Both the position numbers and the translations under genes were made by a program. A model generated the notes under the pieces. The model made no database searches. It saw nothing but the letters and a program-made list of their open reading frames with translations, and had not been told where the DNA came from. From Haliotis asinina (taxonomy: Eukaryota; Mollusca; Gastropoda; Lepetellida; Haliotidae), in the NCBI RefSeq assembly GCF_037392515.1, contig NC_090283.1, positions 18,384,501-18,448,500 of the forward strand: a stretch of 64,000 nucleotides of DNA, in the 5' to 3' direction. Numbering within the stretch: position 1 is the stretch's first letter; each line of letters opens with the position of its first letter. Of this stretch, positions 37,456 to 48,033 are shown piece after piece.

Positions 37456-37555
37456 GGGCCATGGTGATTTCTTTTGTCACTATCTGCTACGAAGGTATTA
37501 ATAAATAAATCCTACGCAGGAGGTAGTGAGAAAAAAATCACCATGACCCACATTA
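37456..37555. mobile_element. Short foldback repeat downstream of the glycosyltransferase gene
   Basis: Left arm 37457-37497 (gggccatggtgatttctttt, gtcactatctgctacg) pairs imperfectly with 37510-37553 (cctacgcaggaggtagtgag, aaaaaaatcaccatgaccca). Overlapping AATAAA-type hexamers (aataaataaa) sit in the loop near 37498-37507 and could serve as a polyadenylation signal for the upstream gene (inference). 'cctacgtagg'-like words recur up to 37690, so this may be part of a larger repeat. Confidence 0.75.
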
Positions 37556-37857
37556 TCGCCTACGTATTCCTTAGCATCTCCCAGGTAGGACTGAAAAATT
37601 CTCTCATAGGATTTCGTTTCTTCAACGTAGGACAATGTATCATCTTTGTAGTTCTTAATATCTCCTACGTAGGACTTAATATCCCCTACGAAGTACTAAA
37701 TATATCCTGTTTAAGGTTTGGGTAATGAAGTATGGGTATTAAGTTGAGGAATGTTTGGTTATGCAGGACGTTAGATAGTAGATATGCAGTGAATATTCAT
37801 GACACTAACGCAGTGTTATCATACACTGTTAATGTGTGTATATTACATTTGGGTTAC

Positions 37858-38060
37858 TTGAGTGAGTGAGGTAATATAATCGGCAGTATTGCAGCCATAT
37901 CGTGACGAGGAAAGTAATATCGTATATCCACAAAACTATAAACTAAAACCCTGTTGACGAAGAACAGTAAAATCACTAGTACATCAAAGATATCCATTTA
38001 AAACTAGTAATTAAATCTAAAACAATTTAACTATAGAGGCCAATACAATACGTAAATGGG
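37858..38060 (-). repeat. Third repeat family, copy
   Basis: Begins gagtgagtgaggtaata and contains 'cggcagtattgcagccatat', 'cgaagaacagtaaaatcact', 'aaaactagtaattaaatcta' and 'caatacaatacgtaaa'. Parallel to 19553-19760. Confidence 0.75.
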
Positions 38061-38188
38061 TTATAGAAATAACTACGATTATAAACCTGGAAAACATAAA
38101 TGTGTAACTAGGATGACGTGAACCTAGATCTAATTGCAGTTACGGAGTTTTGGATGTGGTTTGCTCCACTATACATGCATCTATTCGT

Positions 38189-39476
<1,288 letters not shown>

Positions 39477-39764
39477 AAATTTAACATTTGAGATCTTATC
39501 TCTGTAAACACTGTGAACATTTAACATTTGAGATCTTATCTTTGTAAACACTGTGAACATTTAACATTTGAGATTTTATCTCTGTAAACACTGTGAACAT
39601 TTAATATTTGAGATCTTATCTTTGTAAACACTGAGCATTTAACATTTGAGATCTTATCTTTGTAAACACTGTGAGCCTTTAACATTTGAGATCTCATCTC
39701 TGTAAACACTGTGAACATTTAACATTTGAGATCTTATCTTTGTAAACTCTGTGAACATTTAACG
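39477..39764. repeat. 40-bp minisatellite, seven units
   Basis: Each unit has 'atttaacatttgagatctta' followed by 'tctctgtaaacactgtgaac', alternating 'tctctg' and 'tctttg' variants. One unit is 38 bp owing to a small deletion near 39634. Period otherwise 40 bp. Confidence 0.95.
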
Positions 39765-40194
39765 GATTTAAAAAAGAATTCTTTTTGATTGATTTAAACA
39801 TATTTTATTCTTTAAGAAAAGGATGGAGCACAAGTTATCCAACTTAGAAAAGCCCTTAATTACAAATTCATCTTACAAGATACACAAGAGACAGACAGAG
39901 GTTAGGATATGTACAGCAGATGTCAACTGAGAAAGCGTTTTGTTGGAGAGATATAGATATGTACACATTTGAAAACATTCTGATATTGAGAGACCTGCAT
40001 TGCCATGTAAGATGAGATTAATATCAATCAGTGCTCTATTGTTGACAATATTTTCGATTTGGAAGCTGTTGTGAAAAGCTTCCTGAGAAAAAAGCGAAGG
40101 AGACTGTAGGTTAATAATACATGAGGCTCAATCTGATCGTTTTGTTTCGGTTTTTATTGTGGTTTGTACCCTTTTCAAACTAGGGTGCCCTTTA

Positions 40195-40425
40195 CCCTGC
40201 CCAGTTTGTGGTCTGGAGGAAACACTAGAAACACTAGAAACAAAGTTGTAATTTCTAATAGCTAAGGGAATATTATTTATTCCATAGTTTAACTGTTGAT
40301 GGAATAAAAGATGATGTTGAGTACCTCAGTCCAGTACATGGTTGAATAAAGTTATCAGAACTTCTTAACTCATAACTTGTCTGGTTGCCTACTACAGGTG
40401 GCAGTAAATTAAAGAATTCTTTTTC
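40195..40425 (-). pseudogene. Jockey/CR1-like RT C-terminus
   Basis: The minus frame shows FNLLPPVVGNQTSYELRSSD, NFIQPCTGLRYSTSSF and IPSTVKLWN, then after a small shift NIPLAIRNYNFVSS. The Y.LR......P..r......SF.P....lWN.LP..ir pattern is the hallmark C-terminal end of jockey/CR1-like and related non-LTR RT proteins. At least one frameshift (after LWN) inactivates it. Confidence 0.75.
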
Positions 40426-40672
40426 ATATAAATTGTCTCCTGTACTTTGCAGTGTTATTTGACAAAAGTTGATAATCTAAGGAAGTTCGTCCTACTTACG
40501 TGTACCTCTGAAAACTGAGAAATTCATTTTCATTACAAATATTTCTGATATAATGCATACCGCAATCAACACAGTGTTATATTTCTTCATTTAACTGAAT
40601 GTATGAAAACAATGAAATTGTTTTTTCTATCAGATTCATTAAGAAAGCTTCAAGAAATAAAGGTCTCAATCT

Positions 40673-40800
40673 TTTCCAGAACAATATCTCTTCTCTTCTT
40701 CTTCTTTCTTACAAGTTTTCGTTCTTGTAATTTTGAAGATCTAAGCACCAGATTCCAATCACCAAAGAGAATAATTGATTCACTTCCGAATTCCATGATA
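40673..40800 (-). pseudogene. APE endonuclease fragment of a non-LTR element
   Basis: The minus frame includes ESIILFGDWNLVLRSSK, matching the (ii.GGDfN.vl) catalytic block of apurinic-like endonucleases in non-LTR elements, with Trp for Phe. A lysine-rich run and a stop follow. It lies 250 bp upstream (in minus orientation) of the RT C-terminus at 40195-40425, but the intervening RT is absent. Confidence 0.5.
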
Positions 40801-42062
40801 TATCACTAATTTAGTACAGACTTTAGTTTAGGTTCATCCTGTCAGAGCTCCAGATGAGGAGGGCATTTGCGTATTTCATATTCACTCAAATAATTGCAAA
40901 TCTGGGAGTACAACAAACCCATCAGAATCACTTTAAGCCCAGCATGTCCATAACACCTTGCTATTTTTCTCAAATACTAAATGGCTTTGCGCCAACTCTA
41001 CACAATTGTTAGGAAATGTTAAGCCATGCCTATATATACATTTACTATTACAGCCATAGCCACTGTGCAATAATAGTTGTCAAGGGACTTCCATGTAGAG
41101 TGATTTAAATGTACGAATCACCAAAATGTTTTATTGAAAAGGACTTATAGTTATATGTTTAGAAGTGTTAATTGCCAATATGGATCAGAAACCCAATTGT
41201 AAACTCTGTGTAAAAGTATTCAATTGTTGAAACTTGTGGCAGTATACAAAATGCAAGTTGCTCCTGAACAAAACCTAACAGCAACAACAACAAAAATGCA
41301 ATTACTCATACGTGAACAGACATGGGAGAAAATACCTAGTTGCTTGAAAAAATATCTGAAGCTCTGGTTCTTGCGTAGACCAGTTGGAGTGATAGTCACT
41401 ACATCCACTGTTATGTCAGTTATTATGGGATTGCCTTTTTCATCAATAAAATATTTATGAACCTTGATTTCTGTGTTGTGAGGAAGAACTCATACGCACA
41501 GGGCTTATGTTTAAAAAGGGCAGTAATATAATTTAGTCCCCATTCGTTCTTTCATAATACTTTTGTCCTTTTCTGAAATATGTATATTTTGAGACAATTA
41601 ATTGGATATTTCTATCTAACCTTCTGCAATAAGCCGATACTGTTCTTGCCCAATCCGGAGCCATTATAGCGTATGTCCTCTAGGTGTCGGGTCTCCAATA
41701 AGCACCGGGACTCAAAAGAGTGCTGGGGTAAAGTAGCTGGTACGTTTTTCATAAATGTATTCTCCCTGATCCCAGAAAAGATTTATCATGGTCCCTTCAG
41801 TCATAACTTCCTGTCCTCCTCATAGCACAGGTTGATGGATATTACGTGATCGTCGAAGCTGCAATCAGGGTTTCATGTACATATAAAAACAAATTCATTT
41901 ATGGGATCCGCTGCTAGTTTCAATAAGTGCCGGACCTTTAATAAGCGCTGGGTCAAAAAGATAAGCATCAGGTTTCGTATGAGAGGAAATACGGTAGTTG
42001 TGTTTATTGCGGTTATTGCCTTGGGTGATTATCTTTACAGATATGATAAGAACTACAGATCT
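40801..42062. other. Unassigned sequence
   Basis: No gene recognised. The frame at 41224-41460 lacks motifs. Confidence 0.4.
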
Positions 42063-42250
42063 GAGTGAGTGAGTGAGTTTAGTTTTACACAGCACTCAGC
42101 AATATTCCAGCTATGTGGCGGCGGTCTGGAAATAATCGAGTCTGGACCACACATTCCAGTGACCAACAACATGAGCATCGTGCAGTTGGGAACCGATGAC
42201 ATATGTCAACCAAGTCAGCGAGCCTGACCACCCGATCCCGTTAGTCACCT
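42063..42250 (-). repeat. ACTC-tailed SINE, distal part, split by mariner
   Basis: Reads gagtgagtgagtttagtttt, 'cagcaatattccagctatgt', 'ggcggcggtctgg', 'gaaccgatgacat', 'gtcagcgagcctgaccaccc' to 'gttagtcacc' and then stops where the mariner begins. The remainder of the SINE (cttacgacaagc to the head) resumes at 43533. Confidence 0.92.
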
Positions 42251-43534
42251 GAAAAGTTCTCAGCCTGAGTGGTTTTTCCCCACCAGGTAGAGACAGGTGT
42301 TTGCCACCAATGAGGACAATCGTTTAGTGAATCATAGACACAAGAACTATAAACGTACTAATAGTTTTATCTCAACTACAGCTCTTTTGGTAAACCCACC
42401 CTCTGAAATCATCAGAAATGGACAAAACTGAATACAGGGCAGTCATCAAGTACTTGCAAAAGAAAGGGATGTCACCAACACAGATACATGCTGACATGGT
42501 CTCCACTCTAGGGGATGATGCTCCTTCATTTTCCACAGTAAAGAAGTGGGCTGCAGAATTTAAGCGTCGCAGACAAAGCCTTGATGATGACCCACGCTAA
42601 GGAAGGCCTTCAACAGCAACCACTCCAGAAAACATCACGCGAGTGCTCGATATGTTGATGGATGATCGACGATTGACTACTCGACATATTGCTAGTGTAG
42701 TGGGCATCTCTCATGAGAGGGTTGAGCATATTATCACCAACGAATTAGGAATGACTAAAGTTTCTGCAAGATGGGTGCCAACGCTCTTGACAGCGGAACA
42801 GAAACGTGTCAGGTTCCAGACGGCCCTGGAAGATTTGCGTCGTTTTGAAGCAGATCCCGATGATTTTGTGGCACGATTTGTAACCATGGATGAGACCTGG
42901 ATACATCACTTTCAACCGGAAACAAAACTACAGTCAAAACAGTGGAAGCATCCTGATTCACCAGCTCCGAAGAAAGCCAAGTCTGTTCCTTCAGCTGGAA
43001 AGGTGATGGCATCAGTCTTTTGGGATTCCAGGGGTATTCTGCTCATTGATTATCTTGAAAAATGTCAAACTATCAACGGCAGATACTATGCTGATCTACT
43101 GAACCAGTTGCGAGAAGCAATCAAAGCCAAACGACGAGGGATGATCGCTAAAGGTGTCCTCTTCCACCAAGACAATGCGCCTGTTCACAAATCGGTGGTG
43201 GCCATGTCAACAATCCGCGATTGTGGCTTTGAACTCATTAACCATCCTCCTTATTCACCTGATTTGGCTCCTTCTGACTTCCACCTGTTCCCCAAAATGA
43301 AAAAGGAACTCGCCGGTCGCCACTTTGCAAGTAATGATGACGTCATTTCCGCTGTGACTGATTTTTTTAGGGTAGCTGAAGAAGATTTCTTCCTGACCGG
43401 GATTCGGGCCTTGCAGTATCGCTGGCAAACGTGCGTGAACTTGGAAGGGGACTATGTAGAAAAATAAATTACAAACGTGGACTTTGTAACTTTTTTTCAC
43501 AGTGAGGCTTACAACTTTTCAGCCAACCCTCTTA
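42249..43534 (+). mobile_element. Near-complete mariner transposon nested in a SINE
   Basis: The left end (ctgaaaagttctcagcctga at 42249) and the right end (its reverse complement form aggcttacaacttttcagcc at 43505-43524, continuing aaccctct to TA 43533-43534) are terminal inverted repeats. They are of the GGTTGGCTGAAAAGTT type seen in irritans/mauritiana-like mariners. The right end keeps the outer agagggttgg next to a TA target. On the left the outermost dozen bases plus target TA appear deleted, because SINE sequence runs straight into ctgaaaag. Length about 1.28 kb, as in other mariners. Confidence 0.9.
42418..43467 (+). pseudogene. Mariner transposase, full length with one in-frame stop
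   Basis: From ATG 42418 to TAA 43465-43467 there are 349 sense positions, the usual mariner length, interrupted only by TAA at 42598-42600 after QSLDDDPR. There the family normally continues with Ser/Arg-Gly-Arg-Pro; GRPST follows immediately in frame. The N-terminal helix-turn-helix (residues about 8-60) and second HTH (TTRHIASVVGISHERVEHII) are present. The catalytic triad is intact: MDETWIHHF, GVLFHQDNAPVHK and YSPDLAPSDFHLFP, with 34 residues between the second and third Asp (DD34D). The enzyme would cut and paste the element at TA sites. One nonsense mutation means this copy cannot make a full protein, but it is otherwise strikingly intact. Confidence 0.93.
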
Positions 43535-43607
43535 CGACAAGCATTGTCGCCTTTTATGGCGAGCATGGGTTGCTGAAGGACTATTCTAGCCCGGGACCTT
43601 CACGGCT
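43533..43607 (-). repeat. ACTC-tailed SINE, head part, resumed after mariner
   Basis: Continues the interrupted SINE: tacgacaagcattgtcgcc, 'ttttatggcgagcatgggtt', 'gctgaaggactattctagcc' and 'cgggaccttcacgg'. Joined to 42063-42250 it restores a full-length SINE. Confidence 0.92.
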
Positions 43608-44612
43608 CTCAGCATTTAGAAGTGTCTTGAGTAAATGCGTCACATGTAGAAGATTCAAGATGCCAACCAGTGTACAGCAGATGTCTGAACTGCCAGCAAA
43701 TCCTACTCCTCCTTTTACCTACACTGGTGTTGATGTTTTTGGCCCGCATCGTAAAAGAAGGCAGAAAAGTGTTAAATGGTACGGAGCTCTTTTCACGTGT
43801 CTAGTTAGCAGAGCTGTCCATCTAGGAACTGCTAATTCTTTGGACACAGATTCTTTTATCAATTCTCTCAGTAGATTTATTGCTCGTAGAGGATCAATGA
43901 AAGAAATTGTATGTGACAATGGTACAAACTTCAGAAGTGGTGCAAAAGAGCTGAGTCAGTCTTTGCTTGATATGGATCAGTCAGTATTGTCTTCATATTT
44001 TCTTCAGAAAGATATCACTTGGAAGTTTAATCCCTCAGCTGTGAGTCACATGGGCGGTGTTTGGGAAAGAATGGTGAGATCTGTCCGAAACATTCTGAAT
44101 CCTATGCTGCATGAGTTCGGTCACAGATTGGACGATGAGATGTACAGAACTTTTCCAAGTGAAGTGGAAACTATTCTGAACTCTCGACCTTTGACCCTGT
44201 GTCAAGTGACCCTGATGACCTGGATCCACTTACGCCAAATCACTTGCTCATGTTGAAGTCAAACGTCTTCATTTCTCCTCCTGGAGATTTCAAGCAAAAT
44301 GATATGTATGAATATAAACGATGGAGACGAATTCAGCATCTTGCTAACGTTTCATGTTCACGCTGGAGAAAGGAGTATCTTGTGAATCTACAACAGCAAC
44401 AGAAGTGGAATCACCCTAAACGTAATTATCCGCTGGATGACATTGTGTTGTTGAAAGATGAGTGTCTCCCCAGAAGTGCGTGGTCTTTGGGTCGCATCAC
44501 CGGGTATGCATCATGTGGTATTGTCCAGAAAGTAACAGTGAAAAACCAAAGGCTCTGAGCTTCGTAGACCATTTCACAAGATTGTTCTTCTTCTTCCATC
44601 AAAATCAGTTTG
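43608..44612 (+). pseudogene. BEL/Pao retrotransposon integrase and C-terminal domain, frameshifted
   Basis: The first frame (43608-44210) has SKCVTCRRF and TPPFTYTGVDVFGP (first catalytic Asp). It continues with YGALFTCLVSRAVHLG, LDTDSFINSLSRFIARRG, VCDNGTNFRSG (second Asp) and SHMGGVWERMVRSVR (Glu region), ending EVETILNSRPLT. A frameshift near 44205 moves to a second frame with DPDDLDPLTPNHLL, PPGDF, YKRWRRIQHLANVSC, SRWRKEYLVNLQQQQKW and DIVLLKDE. Near 44520 another shift is needed to continue into GSELRRPFHKIVLLLPSKSV. This order is diagnostic of BEL/Pao integrases. RT, protease and gag are absent. The 5' side is cut by the SINE, and no LTR was recognised. Confidence 0.9.
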
Positions 44613-45261
44613 AATTAACTTTGTATCTTGCATTTCAGAATTTCTGGTAAACACACCGCGTGTGTTTAAGAGGCTGAGTGTGTAAGTGCAAGATTGCATC
44701 TTCCAATATTCCATTAAATTTTATGTCTTAACATTGTTTATAATTTAAACTCAATCTTAAACTCAAGTTTACTAAAACTTCAAATTCAAATATCTGAACT
44801 CGTAGGTCTAATGGTTATGGCTGTGGATTTGCAATTCTAAACTGACAGGTTCAAACCCCACTTGCACCAGCCAAACTCTTTGTAACTAATTTAGCTAACA
44901 TTCATTATGAATTCCAGCACTTCTTTATCACATGACATCCCTAAGGAAGCACATAGCCTAAAAAAACATGCACTTCAGTCTGTTCCTGACCACCATGCGG
45001 AAAAGTTGCCTTACCTCACTATCTGCTAATTACTGCATGTTAAGGAACAAATGTAAGTTACTTTGAACTCATATCACTTCTACCTTTGTTCCTTTATTAG
45101 TTGTAGTAATAATGAATTATATATAATTACTAGCAAACAATTTTTTAATAAAATGTTGTTCAAATGTGTATTCAACCAAATATCTCCGTACAATTTCAAT
45201 ACACATGTTAAAGTTTGTTAATGCCTAAAGTAAATAAGTCTGAAGTGTATTGTGCAAAGAT
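44613..45261. other. Unassigned sequence with a tRNA-like word
   Basis: At 44794-44870 'taggtctaatggttatggct' and 'acaggttcaaaccccac' resemble Pol III A and B boxes spaced as in a tRNA. However, the flanking arms cannot pair into an acceptor stem, so it is at most a tRNA-derived SINE head. The rest is AT-rich. Confidence 0.4.
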
Positions 45262-45454
45262 TCTGGACCAGACAATCCAGTGATCAACAACACCAGTATC
45301 GATCTGTACAATTGGGAACAAATGACATGTGTCAACCACGTCAGCGAGCCTGACCACCACATCGCCGTTAGTCGCCTCTTATGACAAGCACAGTCGCCTT
45401 TTATGGCAAGCATTGGTTGCTGAAGGCCTGTTCTACCCCGGGACCTTCACGGGT
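45262..45454 (-). repeat. ACTC-tailed SINE, tail part missing
   Basis: Includes 'ctggaccagacaatccagtg', 'gtgtcaaccacgtcagcgag', 'cgttagtcgcctcttatgac', 'gcattggttgctgaaggcct' and the head 'accccgggaccttcacgggt'. The ACTC end is absent or replaced. Confidence 0.9.
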
Positions 45455-45797
45455 CATATTCATCAGACTTGTAATATATGATCAAGAGGGTGATCGCGTA
45501 TAAGTTGGGACAATATTCTGATGATACTCAATTCTTCTCATCTTAGTCCTTAATCCTCTATGGATACATTAACACCAGTTTACAAAATGTCTTGTGTGAA
45601 AACAAAACAAAAAAACCCCCAAAAACAACAACAACAAAACGACAAACAAACAAAGGCAGTTTGGACAAATGAGATGGCTGGCAGCAAGATTAGGCTATTT
45701 CCATAATTACCTTTAAACTTTAAATGTCGTGTGAAATCAGCTTTGAAGTACTGGGTTTAACCTTCATTGATGGGCTAGCACAGCTCTGGATCATCAA
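45455..45797. other. Unassigned sequence
   Basis: An A/C-rich 'aaaacaacaacaac' patch lies near 45605-45655. Nothing else is recognised. Confidence 0.4.
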
Positions 45798-46260
45798 CAG
45801 AAAGGAAAAATGCAGACATTTCGGAATCTACTAGACCATTGGAGAAAAAGGCGTTTAACAACAATTGACAAAATAACTGTTGTAAAAACTTTAGCTCTCT
45901 CTATGTCGGTACAGGTACTCGCGACTTTACCCTGCCCACCCAAACCATTTATCACGGAAATAAAGAAAATCTGTTTCAGTTTCATTTGGAATGATAAATA
46001 AGATTAAAAGGGAGTATTTGAAGCGGGACCACAATGAAGGCGTCTTCAGAATGACCAATGTTGAAACCTTAATAGACTCCCTAATGATTGGAACTCTTAA
46101 AACAAGCAATTGTAAGACAGCCTCCACTGACACAAGCAACGTACCTGTTCAAGATTTAATTACATTGGACCAAATATTGACAGTTTCTCAACTGTTGTAA
46201 ATCCATTTTGGAAAGCTGTTTTACTGCTATCGATGTAAACAGGTTTACAAGTTTATCATG
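45798..46260 (+). pseudogene. L1-like RT C-terminal region
   Basis: The frame shows TFRNLLDHWRKRRLTTIDKI, TVVKTLALSM, VLATLPCPPKPFITEIKKIC and FSFIWND. This is the conserved post-RT segment (l..W..R.Lt.igki.ViKtl.lsk..h....lP.p...fi.el...f..FiW) of L1-clade non-LTR elements. After a frameshift, similarity continues weakly (VFRMTNVETLIDSLMIGTLK; IPVQDLIT-like). Confidence 0.75.
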
Positions 46261-46308
46261 AGCTGACACAAAACGAATTAAATTAAAATTAAAAATTAAA
46301 AAATAAAA

Positions 46309-46630
46309 AAAGTCTGGACCAGATGCATTTACGGCAGAATTCTTTAAATTCTTTTGGATAGATTCGGGCAAACATCTTGTGTGTGAATGAATCATATAGG
46401 CAAGACATGCTACTAACATCACTACGAAGAGGTCTGATTACATGCATATCCAAAGGAAACAAACCAAAACAATATATCGAAGACTGGGAATCAATACCTT
46501 TGCTTTCAACAAAAATCGCAATCACCAAGAGGTTAAAACCTTTTCTTGAAAGCATCATAAACAAAGATAAAAAAAGGATTAATGACAAGAATTTATATAG
46601 GGGAAATTACAAGACTTGTCTAATTTAATT
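46309..46630 (+). pseudogene. L1-like RT N-terminal fragment
   Basis: Near 46312 one frame reads SGPDAFTAEFFKFFW; another from about 46380 gives NESYRQDMLLTSLRRGLITC, ISKGNKPKQYIEDWESIPLL and TKRLKPFLESIINKDKK. This matches RT motifs 0-2 (sPGpDGf..efyk.fw; ..S...G.lp.s...g.i..ipK..k....l.nwRPIsLL). It lies 3' of a C-terminal fragment in the same orientation, the reverse of the order inside one element. So these are two fragments or a rearranged copy, separated by a 'ttaaaaattaaaaaataaa' A-rich joint. Confidence 0.75.
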
Positions 46631-47255
46631 TCGGAAGTTCTATTTAAAAAGGGTTTCAAACGTTTAATAATGTTAAACCAGTTTATTAAACATTTTATGA
46701 TTGCATACTTTGCATAAAGTGATTTCATTCTAATTTCTCCCACAGTTAAAGTGGCCGTGGACAGAGCGGCTCTTTCTCCCCATTACCTGTTCATATTATG
46801 TGTGGAGATACTGGGGAAAATGACCACAAATAACTCAAACATCCATGGCCTAAAGGCAAAGACAATATTGAATATCTCTCTTGAATATCTCTTAGCACAG
46901 TTTGCAGTTTGACACCACGTGTATGCGCGATAGCTCTGAACATTGCCTTAATGCTGTGATGTGAACATTAGAACAATTTGTCCTCTTCGTTGGCCTGAGG
47001 GGAAATATGGATAAAACTAGAATTTTGTGATTAAAATGTCAGAACTTGATGAATTTGCAGTCCGCCAGAAACTTCGAACTCCTTCGGTCTTAAAACAAAT
47101 TTCATTCCTTTTTATGGTTTGATGCAAACGACAAAAAAAACAAACAAAAAAAACAACAACAAATATCAAGCCACTTTGAAATTTTGAAATCAAATCTAAG
47201 GTTGAATTTGTTACGGTTAAGAATTTACCATGAGAAACGATGTAAGAAATCCCCC
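46631..47255. other. Unassigned sequence
   Basis: No gene recognised; a 'aaacaaacaaaaaaaacaac' patch lies near 47135-47160. Confidence 0.4.
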
Positions 47256-47855
47256 TGTGAACCAGCAAAACAGAACAAAGACAAGTCGTAAACGTTCAAA
47301 TTGTATTATTATGCAACGACAGCAAGGTATACAAAGTCACAAGTCAATATTAAAATGCTGATTACAAGCACAATTCAAGAGAGACAAAATCTAAGTCAAT
47401 GGGACACAAAATATATTATAGCAAACGCACCAAAGTCTTAGTGCGAGAGAGAATCAACTATGTCAGAATGTAAACACATCGATCGGTGTGACAGCAGATA
47501 ATGTAGGTCAGGCGCTGGCGGGTTTTCAAGCGTTGGCGGTGATGTGAATGAGTGTCTGTCGCCCTCGATATGGCAACCAGCCTTTTTATATATTCTCAAT
47601 CATTTCCCGAAAGTTCGGGCACTTACGAACATTGTCAACTCTGTAGAATGCCCTCGAATAAGTCTCCCAGAAGTAAACACATAGAAAACTAGGAGCAGAT
47701 AATTTCCGGAAAACCAAAATCCTAAAAGCGTTGACCAGCTATTAAAACGAAATGTGACCCATCATATTTAATATTCAAAACACTAATCATTGTGACCCAG
47801 TAATAATTATTACTGAATTAATAACAAACTATACAGGAAATACACACTCGTAACA
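47256..47855 (-). mobile_element. Gypsy 3' LTR (probable)
   Basis: On the minus strand a polypurine tract (cctcaaaggggagag) is followed immediately by TGTTACGAGTG at 47855. The sequence then contains a TATA-like atatataaaaagg (around 47579-47591) and ends in ...gctggttcaca at 47256, giving TG...CA termini. No second LTR is available for comparison because the element's 5' part is missing, so boundaries are inferred. Confidence 0.7.
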
Positions 47856-48033
47856 CTCTCCCCTTTGAGGAAAAGAAAGTTTCGCAGAAACTCTCTGTTA
47901 CAATCATAGCAATAATAACATAGTAACATACTAACATGACATGTAGTAATAGGAGCAATATGAAAAACGTCCTGCAGAATTACTATGACAAAATGCAAAT
48001 ACATGCATAGAGCATCATCAAATCATCAAACAA
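47856..48033 (-). other. Polypurine tract and 3' untranslated spacer of gypsy element
   Basis: About 180 bp between the RNase H stop codon and the LTR; there is no room for an integrase here. The polypurine tract is at 47856-47870 (minus strand). Confidence 0.6.

Noticed and set aside
43477..43607. N-terminal extension of the BEL integrase frame
   Set aside because: This part of the open frame is mariner terminal repeat and SINE sequence, not retrotransposon coding sequence.
44794..44870. Functional tRNA gene
   Set aside because: A- and B-box-like words are present, but the ends do not form an acceptor stem and no clean anticodon arm can be drawn.
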